A DNA stretch of 17,693 nucleotides from CAYXXN01 sp964469055 (GCA_964469055.1 CAYXXN010000047.1:1-17693), one strand, 5' to 3'. Counted from the stretch's first letter, positions 1-9,392 are shown. The notes: a model not told the origin generated them from the letters alone. Made by a program: numbers and translations.

Positions 1-2169
<2,169 letters not shown>

Positions 2170-2191
2170 GGTGCCACTGCGCTCGAGGGGT

Positions 2192-2210
2192 CGGGGAGGA
2201 AGCCTCCCCG
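2192..2210 (-). promoter_or_regulatory. GC-rich stem-loop in the secA leader
   Basis: A perfect 8-bp inverted repeat (CGGGGAGG / CCTCCCCG) with a 3-nt loop lies about 22 nt upstream of the secA ATG. No run of T follows it on the minus strand, so it is not a textbook intrinsic terminator. It could end peptidase transcripts or be a structured 5' leader of secA. The structure is visible; its role is not. Confidence 0.4.
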
Positions 2211-2238
2211 GAGGAACCTACAGGGCCCGGAGTCTAGC

Positions 2239-2256
2239 AGAGGGCGCTCACCCTCT
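2239..2256 (-). terminator. Possible weak terminator hairpin after the M23 peptidase gene
   Basis: A 6-bp stem (AGAGGG / CCCTCT) with a 6-nt loop lies 28 nt downstream of the peptidase stop codon and upstream of secA. It lacks a U-tract, so termination is a guess from position only. A TAGACT hexamer just after it could be a weak -10 for secA, but no -35 matches. Confidence 0.25.
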
Positions 2257-2284
2257 CGGCGCCTCGTCGGCCGCCGCGGAGGCC

Positions 2285-3080
2285 TCAGGAGGCGGGCTGG
2301 GTGCCGTCCAGNNNNNNNNNNGTTGCCCACGAAGCCGACGACCTCGCCGCGACGCACCTGCTGGCCGGGGCGGACCGCCACGCGCTGCAGGTGGCCGTAG
2401 CGAGTCGTGACACCGTAGCCGTGCGAGATCGAGACGGCGACGCCCAGGCTGCCGTCGGCGCCGGCCTGCAGCACGATGCCGTCGGCGGTCGCCTGCACCG
2501 CCTGGCCCGGCGCGGTCGAGATGTCGATCGCCTCGTGGCGGGCGCGCTGGCCGGTGAAGGGATCTCGGCGTGTCCCGAAGCCGCTCGTCAGCACGCCCCG
2601 CGCGGGTGCGATCGACGGCGTGGCGGCCATCCAGCGCTCCCGCGCCTCGAACCCGTGCTCGACGTCGGCCAGCCGATCCTGGAGGCCGCGCGCCCGCACC
2701 GCGAGGCCGTCGAGAGCGTCGCCCGCCGGCAGCTCCTGCCCGCCGACGCCCGCGGCGGGGCTCACGGCATCCAGCCCGGCGACGATGGCCAACTGACGCG
2801 TCTGGAGCTCGAAGCCGCCGAGCTGCTCCTCGAGGCTCGCCACACTCGTGGCGAAGCCTTCGTTGATCGCCTTCAGGTCTGCGTTCTCGCGGGTGACGCG
2901 GGCGAGCTGCTGGCGGTCGATCTCGTTGGTGAGGAAGGTCCAGGAGGTGAAGACCGACCCGGCCAGGAGGAGAAGCAAGGCGATGCCGCCCGCCCACAGC
3001 TGGCGGTTGCTGACCCGGAGCTTGCGCGGCCGTGCCCGCGCATGGGGCACGAAGATGACGGTGTGATGCTTCGGTCCCAT
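2285..3080 (-). CDS. Membrane-anchored M23-family metallopeptidase, interrupted by an assembly gap
   Basis: A LytM/M23 zinc endopeptidase that probably cuts peptidoglycan cross-bridges outside the inner membrane, or serves as a LytM activator of amidases. The start MGPKHHTVIFVPHARARPRK is typical of the group. One membrane segment is at about 29-47, a heptad-like coiled coil at 51-95, and the peptidase domain starts near 163 (LTSGFGTRRDPFTG). Zinc ligands H182 and D186 (RHEAID) and the YGHL histidine H230 are visible. Sequence runs to residue 253 (VVGFVGN) and then hits ten Ns. After the gap one frame reads LDGTQPAS and stops at 2285-2287, which fits the DGTxxxP ending of M23 domains. Ten Ns would shift the frame, so the gap length is arbitrary; family spacing suggests about 40 missing bases, including the HxH motif. 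A strong promoter lies about 80 nt upstream of the start. No clear Shine-Dalgarno is seen. Confidence 0.88.
2312..2321. other. Scaffold gap (10 Ns)
   Basis: Ten unknown bases join two contigs inside the M23 peptidase gene. The flanking reading frames (VVGFVGN before, LDGTQPAS after) do not agree with a gap of exactly ten, so the number is a placeholder and later coordinates may be offset from the true genome. Confidence 0.98.
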
Positions 3081-3131
3081 CCGGAGTGGCGTCGAGTCGA
3101 ACCAATACCTACATCAGCGCGCGAACCCAGC

Positions 3132-3149
3132 GGCAACCGGTGGCAACCG
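3132..3149 (-). repeat. Two direct 8-mers just downstream of the peptidase promoter
   Basis: The 8-mer GGCAACCG (plus-strand orientation) occurs at 3132-3139 and 3142-3149, exactly 10 bp apart, within the predicted 5' leader of the M23 peptidase gene and close to its expected transcription start. One-helical-turn spacing resembles a tandem operator, but chance is possible in GC-rich DNA. Confidence 0.35.
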
Positions 3150-3165
3150 CGAGACGAATCTAGTA

Positions 3166-3193
3166 ATTCTACCCGTCGGGACCAGAGTGTCAA
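3166..3193 (-). promoter_or_regulatory. Sigma70-type promoter for the M23 peptidase gene
   Basis: On the minus strand a perfect -35 box TTGACA (3193-3188) is followed after 16 bp by TAGAAT (3171-3166), five of six matches to the -10 consensus, in a locally AT-richer patch. The expected start is near 3159, giving an 80-nt leader before the peptidase ATG at 3080. It lies just past the kinase stop codon, so the peptidase, and possibly secA, can be transcribed independently of the kinase. Confidence 0.72.
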
Positions 3194-3204
3194 GGCGCGG
3201 CGCT

Positions 3205-3224
3205 GCGGCCGAGGGGGCGGCCGC
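3205..3224 (-). terminator. GC-rich hairpin at the end of the kinase gene
   Basis: A perfect 7-bp stem (GCGGCCG / CGGCCGC) with a 6-nt loop overlaps the last base of the kinase TAG stop. There is no U-tract. Its position between the kinase stop and the next promoter suggests termination or insulation, but this is inference. Confidence 0.35.
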
Positions 3225-5656
3225 TACGGACCGGAGGCGCGGTAGGCGCTCCAGCCTCGCTCGACGGCGGCGGCGATCTCGGGCACTAGGGGCTCGACCG
3301 CTCGCCCGCCGTAGGTCGCGGCGCTCGCAGCCGCGTAGCGCACCTGGGTGCTCCAGCCGGGTCCGAGACCCTCGCCGGAGGGGACGACGAAAGCCGAGAG
3401 CTCGAGCCGGGAGGTGAGCGCCACGAAGCCGCGCCCCTCCGTGCTGCGGACCTCGTCCCCCTGCACTTGGGCGTCCGCCAGCACGAGGACATCCACGTCG
3501 GCGGCGCGGGCGAGGCGCAAGAGCTCGCTAACGCCCGGCGAGGCGCCGCCGCGCAGCAGGTCGGCGAGCCGCGGCACGCTGCGCGCCGTCAGGATGTCCC
3601 CCACGCCGGAGAGACCCCCCGCCAAGACGTCCTGCGCCGCGGCGGCCAGCGCGGGCTCCCCGGCCCCGACCACCAGCACGCGGGGTGTGGCCCGCAGACG
3701 CGACGTCGCCTGCGGTGCCGCGGGGCGGCTCGGCTCGGCCCGCACGGCGGGAGCCGGAAGATCACGGGGTGGTGTGGCGGTGCTAGCCGGGATCCCTGGC
3801 CGCGGGGTGGTCGCCGGCGTGCCGGCAGCGATGCGCGTGGGAGCGTTGAGCTCTGGCGGCGCCACGCTGAGGGCCGCATGCACCGTGGCACTCGCGGCCT
3901 GGGCGGCGGCGGCCGACGCCTCTGCCTGCTGGGCCGCCCGAGCGGCGGCTTGGGCGGCCTGCTCGGCTCTCGCCGCAGCGGCGAGGGCCGCCTCGGCGGC
4001 GCGCTCGGCGGCGGCCAGCAGGTCGTCGCTGGAGGCGGCGAGCGCCGGCGTGGCGAAGGGTCCGGGGGCCGGCTGCGAACGGGCGGCGAGGGCGGCGCGG
4101 GCCGCGGCCAGCGCTTGCTCGGCGGCCGTGGCAGCTTGGCGAGCGCTGGAGGCGTACGCGGCGGCCGAGGTGGCGGCGGCGCGCGCCCGCCCCGCCGCCG
4201 CCGCGGCGCGGTCCGCCGCCGCCGTTACCTGCGCGAGCGAGTCCGCGCTCGGCGCGGCTGCGCCCGCCGCTCGCGAAACCGAGGCCGCCTCCTCCGCCTC
4301 GCGCGCGGCGGCGGCGGCCGCTTCTGCCTCGCCCAAGGCGGCGGTGGCCGCCTGCTCCGCGCTGGCCGCGGCCGCGCCGACGGCGGCTCCCACCTGCTCG
4401 ACGGCAGCGCCGGGAGCGGCAACGCCCTTCTTCAACCCAGGCAGGACGCCGCGGAAGAAGAAAAAGGCCGCACCGCCCCCCAGCAACAGGAACACGCCCA
4501 GCACCACGGCGACCAGGAGGCCCTTCGACGAGGACCTCGAGGGAGCGCTCGCCGGTCGGGGTACCGGGGCGGAGACGGGTGGGGTCGGGGGCGCGACTCG
4601 AGGCGCCTGCGCCGTGGGTGGCAGGGCGCCAGCCTTCACCGTCGGAGACAGGGGAGGTGGTGGTGCTGGGGCAGCCGTTGATGGCAGGTCACCGGCCTTG
4701 ACCGTCGGAGACAGAGGAGGTGGTGGCGGCGCCGCCGGGCGTGCCGTGGCCTCGGCGAGGCCCGCCGCCAGCGTGGGTCCCTCCCCGGCCCCGAGGAGTG
4801 TCGCGTCGTAGTGCACGGCCGGCGCGGTCAGCGGCTGGCTGGTGGCGAACCATGCCGTCAGGGCCTCCGCGAACTCCGTGCAGCTGGCGAAGCGGTCCTC
4901 GGCCTTCTTGGCCAGAGCGCGCAGCACGATGCGCTCGAGCTCGGGAGGAATGCGCGGGTCGATCTGGCGCATCGGCGGCGGCGTCTCGTAGACCTGGGCC
5001 CGCTGGATCTCGAAGCTCGAGTCCGACTCGAAGGGCACGCGGCCGAGCAGGAGCTGGTAGAGCACGATGCCCATGGAGTAGATGTCACAGCGGTGGTCCA
5101 CTCCCTTGGGGTCCATGATCTGCTCGGGGCTCATGTAGCGCGGCGTGCCGACCGACAGGCCGGTGCTGGTCAGGCGGTGCTCGCCTTCGACCATGGCGAT
5201 GCCGAAGTCGGTCACCGCCACCTCGTTGCGCTCGTTCAAGAGCAAGTTCGCCGGCTTGACGTCGCGGTGCACGACGCCATGCTCGTGGGCATGGCCGAGG
5301 CCGGCCAGCGCCTGGCGCGAGTAGCTGATGGCGCCGAGCGCCGGCAGCGGCTGGGTCTGCGTGAGGAGGTGGTCGGCGAGGCTCCCTTTCTCCATGTACT
5401 CGACGACCAGGAACCACTTGCCGTCCTGCTCGATGTAGTCGAGGACGTGGGCGATGTTGGGGTGGCGCAGGCGGGCCTGGGTCTTGGCCTCCTGGAAGAA
5501 GCGCCGGCGGAACTCCTCCTCGTCGAGGGTGGGGGCGAGCACCTTGACCGCCGCCAGGGTGTCCAGGGTCCTGTGGCGGGCGAGGTAGACCTGTCCCATG
5601 CCGCCCTTGCCGAGGTGCGACTCGATGGTCCAACTGCCGATCTGCGTGCCGATCAT
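3224..5656 (-). CDS. Membrane Ser/Thr protein kinase with Ala-rich linker and novel C-terminal domain
   Basis: An 810-residue Hanks-type (PknB-like) kinase. The cytosolic kinase domain (about 7-270) has the glycine loop GKGGMGQVY (16-24), ATP-binding K38 (AAVKVL), catalytic HRDVKPAN (130-137), DFG (150-152) and SPE (176-178), so it should be active. A Pro-rich segment (308-375) holds two 21-residue repeats containing PPPPLSPTVKAG. One membrane helix follows at 379-401. Outside the membrane comes a very Ala-rich, probably helical stretch (about 404-590), a Pro-rich linker, and a compact domain at 659-810 starting RVLVVGAGEP and ending YRASGP. That domain has alternating strands and helices (DVDVLVLADAQ; FVALTSRLELSAFVV), loosely like TolB, CsgG or LpoB-type folds, but I do not recognise it firmly. 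GAGG lies 9 nt before the ATG, inside a small 5-bp hairpin. It is divergent to the asparagine synthase gene. Substrates are unknown; wall hydrolysis or surface glycan synthesis are plausible from the neighbours. Confidence 0.92.
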   Translation of the reverse strand: MIGTQIGSWTIESHLGKGGMGQVYLARHRTLDTLAAVKVLAPTLDEEEFRRRFFQEAKTQARLRHPNIAHVLDYIEQDGKWFLVVEYMEKGSLADHLLTQTQPLPALGAISYSRQALAGLGHAHEHGVVHRDVKPANLLLNERNEVAVTDFGIAMVEGEHRLTSTGLSVGTPRYMSPEQIMDPKGVDHRCDIYSMGIVLYQLLLGRVPFESDSSFEIQRAQVYETPPPMRQIDPRIPPELERIVLRALAKKAEDRFASCTEFAEALTAWFATSQPLTAPAVHYDATLLGAGEGPTLAAGLAEATARPAAPPPPPLSPTVKAGDLPSTAAPAPPPPLSPTVKAGALPPTAQAPRVAPPTPPVSAPVPRPASAPSRSSSKGLLVAVVLGVFLLLGGGAAFFFFRGVLPGLKKGVAAPGAAVEQVGAAVGAAAASAEQAATAALGEAEAAAAAAREAEEAASVSRAAGAAAPSADSLAQVTAAADRAAAAAGRARAAATSAAAYASSARQAATAAEQALAAARAALAARSQPAPGPFATPALAASSDDLLAAAERAAEAALAAAARAEQAAQAAARAAQQAEASAAAAQAASATVHAALSVAPPELNAPTRIAAGTPATTPRPGIPASTATPPRDLPAPAVRAEPSRPAAPQATSRLRATPRVLVVGAGEPALAAAAQDVLAGGLSGVGDILTARSVPRLADLLRGGASPGVSELLRLARAADVDVLVLADAQVQGDEVRSTEGRGFVALTSRLELSAFVVPSGEGLGPGWSTQVRYAAASAATYGGRAVEPLVPEIAAAVERGWSAYRASGP
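4632..4726 (-). repeat. Tandem 63-bp (21-residue) repeat in the kinase linker
   Basis: Two near-identical copies, starting at 4632 and 4695 on the plus strand, encode PPPPLSPTVKAG in the juxtamembrane Pro-rich linker of the kinase. The 63-bp period keeps the frame. Each copy carries an SPTVK core, a possible phosphorylation or docking site, though nothing in the sequence proves this. Confidence 0.75.
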
Positions 5657-5684
5657 GTCGAGGTGCCTCGCATGGTGATGGCGA

Positions 5685-5700
5685 GCATTCTAGTGAATGC
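5685..5700. promoter_or_regulatory. Perfect palindrome in the divergent kinase/asparagine synthase promoter region
   Basis: GCATTC-TAGT-GAATGC is a perfect 6-bp inverted repeat with a 4-nt centre. On the minus strand it contains TAGAAT (5692-5687), the same hexamer as the -10 of the peptidase promoter, placed 30 nt before the kinase ATG. A weak -35 (TTGCGG, 5717-5712) is 19 bp away, which is long. The palindrome could be an operator over the kinase promoter. Confidence 0.4.
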
Positions 5701-5741
5701 CGCGCCGACTGCCGCAAGGGAATTGTCGAGATCCAGCATCT

Positions 5742-5757
5742 AACTTCAAGTAAAGTT
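5742..5757 (+). promoter_or_regulatory. AT-rich inverted repeat upstream of the asparagine synthase gene
   Basis: AACTT-N6-AAGTT is a 5-bp inverted repeat in the only AT-rich patch before the ATG at 5801. It contains TAAAGT (5751-5756), a 4-of-6 match to a -10 box, but no acceptable -35 at 16-18 bp. It probably marks the promoter or an operator; the exact elements are uncertain. Confidence 0.25.
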
Positions 5758-5800
5758 CTGCTCCCGTCGCAGGCCAGGCGCGGCGACCGGTACTCCGTTC

Positions 5801-7726
5801 ATGTGCGGCATCGTCGGCGTTCTCGACCCGGAGCTCAGCGTTCGCGGCGACGAGGCAACCTTCGGGATGCTGGGCACGTTGGCGCACCGTGGCCCCGACG
5901 GCTTCGGTCTCGTCGGTCGCGACGAGTGCCGCCTCGGGTTGCGGCGTCTCGCCATCATCGACGTGACCGCGCCGAGCGAGCCCTTCTCGAATGAGGACGA
6001 GACCGTCTTCTGCGTCTGCAACGGTCAGATCTATAACAGCGCTGAGCTGCGGCGGGTGCTTGAAGACGCGGGTCACGTTTTCAAGACGAATATCGATACC
6101 GAAGTCGTCCTCCATCTCTGGGAGGAGCATGGCGTCGACCTCGTGCACAGGCTCAACGGGATGTTTGCGTTCGGCATCTGGGACGATCGACAGAAGATCC
6201 TCATGCTCGGACGTGATCGAGCTGGCGAGAAGCCGCTGTTCTACTGGACGGGAGCCGATCGGCTCCTCTTCGCTTCGGAGATCCGGGCGCTACTCGCCCA
6301 CCCGCTGATTCCGGCACGGCTCGATCCGCTTGGGCTGGTGCGCTACCTCGCTCACGGCTTCTTCCCAGCTCCTCTCACACCGATCCGGGGGATTCACAAG
6401 CTTCCGGCCGCACATTACTTGGTGGCCGGGGGCGGTCGAGTCGAAGTCGTCCGCTACTGGGATCTGGCGGACTGGTTCACGGCTGCCGGGTCCACGCAGC
6501 GCCGCTCTGCCACCGAGATCGCTGCGCGCCTCGACGAACGGCTGGCTATTGCAGTTCAGCGGCGTTCGCGAAGCGACGTGCCCTTCGGCGTGTTCCTCTC
6601 CGGAGGGATCGATTCCTCGACGGTGCTCTCCTACATCAGCGAGGTGCACGGCCCCGGCGTTCCCGCGTTCGCCATCGGGCATGCGGACCCCTCGTTCGAC
6701 GAATCGAGGTACGCGGCGGAAACGGCTCGCTTCTTCGACGCCGACCTGCACACGCTGGTCCTGGATGAGTCCGACCTGGAGGATGGGCTCCGGCAAGTCG
6801 GTAGGGACATCGACGAGCCGCTGGGCGATGCGTCCATGATCCCCACGTACTTGCTGGCGCGCTTTGCTCGGCAGCACGTGAAGGTCGTGCTCACCGGTGA
6901 GGGCGCGGACGAGCTCTTCGGCGGCTACCCGACCTATCTGGGGCATCGGCTCGCCGATGGGCTGGGAAGGATCCCACCGCCCGTCCGGCGCGCGCTGGTG
7001 GCGGGGATCCGACGCTTTATCCCGGTGACCATGGGCAACGTCGGAGTCGACTACCTGATCCAGCGCTTTGCTTCCGGCCTCGACCGGCGTCGGCTCGAGC
7101 GGCACCATGAGTGGTTCGGGAGCATCCCTCCGGACCGTCTGCCCGCCCTCCTCTCACCGGCCTTCCTGCGGGTTGTCGGCGAAGCCGACATCGCCATGCC
7201 GTTCGCGAGCACCGGCTCCAGCCGGAACTTCGCCGACTGGCTCGACCAGCTGCTCTACATCGACTTCGTCATGTACCTCCAGGACGATCTGCTCACCAAG
7301 GTGGATCGTGCCAGCATGCTCGCGTCACTCGAGGCGCGGGCGCCCTACCTCGACCACGAACTGGCGCAGTTCGTGGCGGGGATTCCCTCGCACTGGAAGC
7401 TCAGGGGGCTGACGACGAAGGCGATCCTCCGCCGCACGGTCCGCGACCGCCTTCCCTCCTCGGTCCTCAGACGTCGCAAGCGGGGATTCAACATCCCGTT
7501 CTCCCGGTGGGTTCTCCACGGGCTCGGGGACGCTCTTCGCGAGCGCTTCTCTCGCGAGCGAGTGGCGGCGCGGGGCCTGCTCTCCTTCGAGGGCGTCGAG
7601 CGCCTCATCCACGAGCACATGTCGCGCCGGGCCGACCATCGCCGGCCGCTGTACACGCTGCTGGCGCTGGATCTCTGGTGCGACAGGACGTTCGGCGAAG
7701 CTTCTGCAGTCCCGTACACGCCATGA
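5801..7726 (+). CDS. asnB: Asparagine synthase (glutamine-hydrolysing)-family amidotransferase
   Basis: A 641-residue class II glutamine amidotransferase joined to an ATP-dependent synthetase. Cys2 (MCGIVGV) is the glutaminase nucleophile once Met1 is removed, which fixes the start. The glutaminase half (2 to about 200) shows HRGPDG (29-34), LRRLAIID (47-54) and NGQIYN (74-79), where most family members have NGEIYN. The synthetase half carries the PP-loop SGGIDSS (267-273), then LTGEGADELFGGY and, near the end, DLLTKVDRASM and LEARAPYLDHE. The classical reaction makes asparagine from aspartate, but many homologues next to glycosyltransferases amidate uronic acids or other sugar acids in surface polysaccharides. 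Here the stop overlaps the start of an ArnT-like transferase (ATGA), so a glycan role is favoured by context. GC content is visibly below that of the flanks. The family is certain, the substrate is not. No strong Shine-Dalgarno is seen. Confidence 0.9.
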   Translation: MCGIVGVLDPELSVRGDEATFGMLGTLAHRGPDGFGLVGRDECRLGLRRLAIIDVTAPSEPFSNEDETVFCVCNGQIYNSAELRRVLEDAGHVFKTNIDTEVVLHLWEEHGVDLVHRLNGMFAFGIWDDRQKILMLGRDRAGEKPLFYWTGADRLLFASEIRALLAHPLIPARLDPLGLVRYLAHGFFPAPLTPIRGIHKLPAAHYLVAGGGRVEVVRYWDLADWFTAAGSTQRRSATEIAARLDERLAIAVQRRSRSDVPFGVFLSGGIDSSTVLSYISEVHGPGVPAFAIGHADPSFDESRYAAETARFFDADLHTLVLDESDLEDGLRQVGRDIDEPLGDASMIPTYLLARFARQHVKVVLTGEGADELFGGYPTYLGHRLADGLGRIPPPVRRALVAGIRRFIPVTMGNVGVDYLIQRFASGLDRRRLERHHEWFGSIPPDRLPALLSPAFLRVVGEADIAMPFASTGSSRNFADWLDQLLYIDFVMYLQDDLLTKVDRASMLASLEARAPYLDHELAQFVAGIPSHWKLRGLTTKAILRRTVRDRLPSSVLRRRKRGFNIPFSRWVLHGLGDALRERFSRERVAARGLLSFEGVERLIHEHMSRRADHRRPLYTLLALDLWCDRTFGEASAVPYTP

Positions 7727-9387
7727 TCTCCCGACGCTTGGTCTTCGGCCTTGCTGCCGTCTTGTTCCTCTGCAACCTCGGAGGAGCCCACGATCTCTGG
7801 GCACCGGATGAACCTTACTTCGCCGAGGGGGCTCGCGAGATGCTGATCGACGGCAGGTGGCTCGTGCCCCACGTCAACGGCGTCATGAGCACCGACAAGC
7901 CGCCCCTGTTCTTTTGGGCCATCGCGCTCCTCTCTCTTCCCGTGGGAGGAGTGACCCACTGGACGGCCCGGCTGCCGTCCGCGCTGGCAGCGTTGGGGAC
8001 GGTCCTTCTCGTGATGCGGCTGGGCCGGCGTTTCGGCGGCGAGAGGGTAGCCTGGCTGGCCGGTCTGACCGTTTGCACGACCCTGATGTTCTGGGAGAAG
8101 GCACGCTGGACGCAGATCGAGGCGCTGCTCTGCTTTCTCGTTTGGGCCGCCTTGTCGGCGTTCGAGGCGTGGCGCGCCGGCGACGCCAGCGGACGGCGAG
8201 CCGGCCTCCTCTTCTGGCTGGCCGCTGCCCTGGCCGTTTTGGCCAAGGGACCCGTCGGCATGCTCCTGCCGTTGGGGATCGCCGTGGTCACCCTGGCGTG
8301 GGATCGGCAGCTCGGGCGGTGGAGGGAGTTCGCGCCGGTGAGCGGGCCGGTGGCGTTCGCGGCCGTCGTCGGGCTCTGGATGATCGCGGCAACGCTCGGC
8401 AGCGACGGCGCGTACTCGGTGTGGGGGGCGCTCAAGGAGCACTTCATCGACCGGGGGATCCACGGACTGCACCACCGTCAGCCGCCCTGGTACTACCTCG
8501 AGGTGCTGCCGGCGCACCTGATGCCATGGACCGGGCTCGTGCCGGGTGCCCTGGTGCTGGCTTGGCGGCGCCGCAGGAAGAGTGACCGGTTCCTGTTCGT
8601 CGTCGCTCTCTTCGTGATGGTCTTCTTCTCGCTGTCGACCGAGAAGCGGCATCTCTACACGCTACCGGCTGTCCCCGCGCTGGCGCTGATGATCGCACTC
8701 TTGATCGATTCCCTGACGCCTCCCCGGCCCCAGAACGCCTCGCCGTCGCCAATCGATCGACGTTGGCTGCTGGGTGGACAGGCCGCTGTCGGTGGCCTCC
8801 TGTCCGTGATCGGCCTCGCCATGCCGTGGGTCGCTCTCCGCCGAGAGGAATTCCCCTACTGGATTGCGGTGGTCCTCGGCGCCGGGCTGCTCGTCACGGG
8901 GCTTGCGACTCTCTGGGCGTGTCGCCGGTCGCTCGTGATGCGCGCGGCGCTGACCCCGGCGGCTGGATTCGCCGCCAGCTTTCTGTTCGTCACGGCGTTC
9001 GTCTACCCGGTGTTCGACCAATGGAAATCCGCACGGTCCTTCTCTCTGCGCTTGAAAGCTGCCACCGAGAGATCGAGGACCGCAGGGCACGAGGTCATCG
9101 CGTTCGATCTGGGCAACCTACCGGAGGCGTTCGCCTTCTACAGCGATGGCGTCTACACCGTCGAGACGAAGAATCCGGAGATCCTGGCCGTACATCTCCG
9201 TCAGCCCGCAGAGGCTTGGGCCGTGCTGACCCGAGCCGGGCTGGATCAGCTTGCCGCGGATGTCCGCGGACCGATCGTCACCGTCGAGACCGCTCGCCTG
9301 AGCCGAGAAGAGGTGCTGCTGGTGACGAACCGTGACCCTGACGCGGGCCCAGGGGTCCTCCGCGCTCCGAGCCTTCCGGAAAGGTAA
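7723..9387 (+). CDS. ArnT/PMT-type GT-C membrane glycosyltransferase
   Basis: A 554-residue polytopic inner-membrane protein of the PMT_2/GT83 (ArnT-like) type, which moves a sugar from a polyprenyl-phosphate donor to lipid A, protein or another acceptor on the periplasmic side. An N-terminal helix (about 5-20) is followed by the periplasmic loop WAPDEPYFAEGAREM, whose D29-E30 match the acidic catalytic pair of GT-C enzymes, then STDKPPLFFW, a family hallmark. About ten more hydrophobic segments follow, with EKRHLYTLPAVPALALM late in the membrane region, then a soluble C-terminal domain of about 120 residues. The ATG at 7723 overlaps the previous TGA as ATGA and was preferred to an in-frame upstream ATG at 7111 that would lie inside the amidotransferase gene. 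The overlap implies translational coupling. Donor and acceptor are unknown; aminoarabinose transfer is only one possibility. A hairpin follows 6 nt after the stop. Confidence 0.88.
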   Translation: MISRRLVFGLAAVLFLCNLGGAHDLWAPDEPYFAEGAREMLIDGRWLVPHVNGVMSTDKPPLFFWAIALLSLPVGGVTHWTARLPSALAALGTVLLVMRLGRRFGGERVAWLAGLTVCTTLMFWEKARWTQIEALLCFLVWAALSAFEAWRAGDASGRRAGLLFWLAAALAVLAKGPVGMLLPLGIAVVTLAWDRQLGRWREFAPVSGPVAFAAVVGLWMIAATLGSDGAYSVWGALKEHFIDRGIHGLHHRQPPWYYLEVLPAHLMPWTGLVPGALVLAWRRRRKSDRFLFVVALFVMVFFSLSTEKRHLYTLPAVPALALMIALLIDSLTPPRPQNASPSPIDRRWLLGGQAAVGGLLSVIGLAMPWVALRREEFPYWIAVVLGAGLLVTGLATLWACRRSLVMRAALTPAAGFAASFLFVTAFVYPVFDQWKSARSFSLRLKAATERSRTAGHEVIAFDLGNLPEAFAFYSDGVYTVETKNPEILAVHLRQPAEAWAVLTRAGLDQLAADVRGPIVTVETARLSREEVLLVTNRDPDAGPGVLRAPSLPER

Positions 9388-9392
9388 CGATG

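Noticed and set aside
3348..4811. Plus-strand Ala-rich frame (487 codons) opposite the kinase
   Set aside because: Alternating GC-rich alanine codons on one strand produce Ala/Arg-rich frames on the other. The kinase motifs on the minus strand are decisive.
7111..7722. N-terminal extension of the glycosyltransferase from an upstream in-frame ATG
   Set aside because: It lies entirely in an alternative frame of the amidotransferase gene and is not membrane-like. The ATGA overlap at 7723 gives a proper GT-C N terminus.
7345..8652. Minus-strand frame across the amidotransferase and glycosyltransferase genes
   Set aside because: It covers parts of two well-supported plus-strand genes, is rich in Arg, Pro and Gln, and shows no domain.
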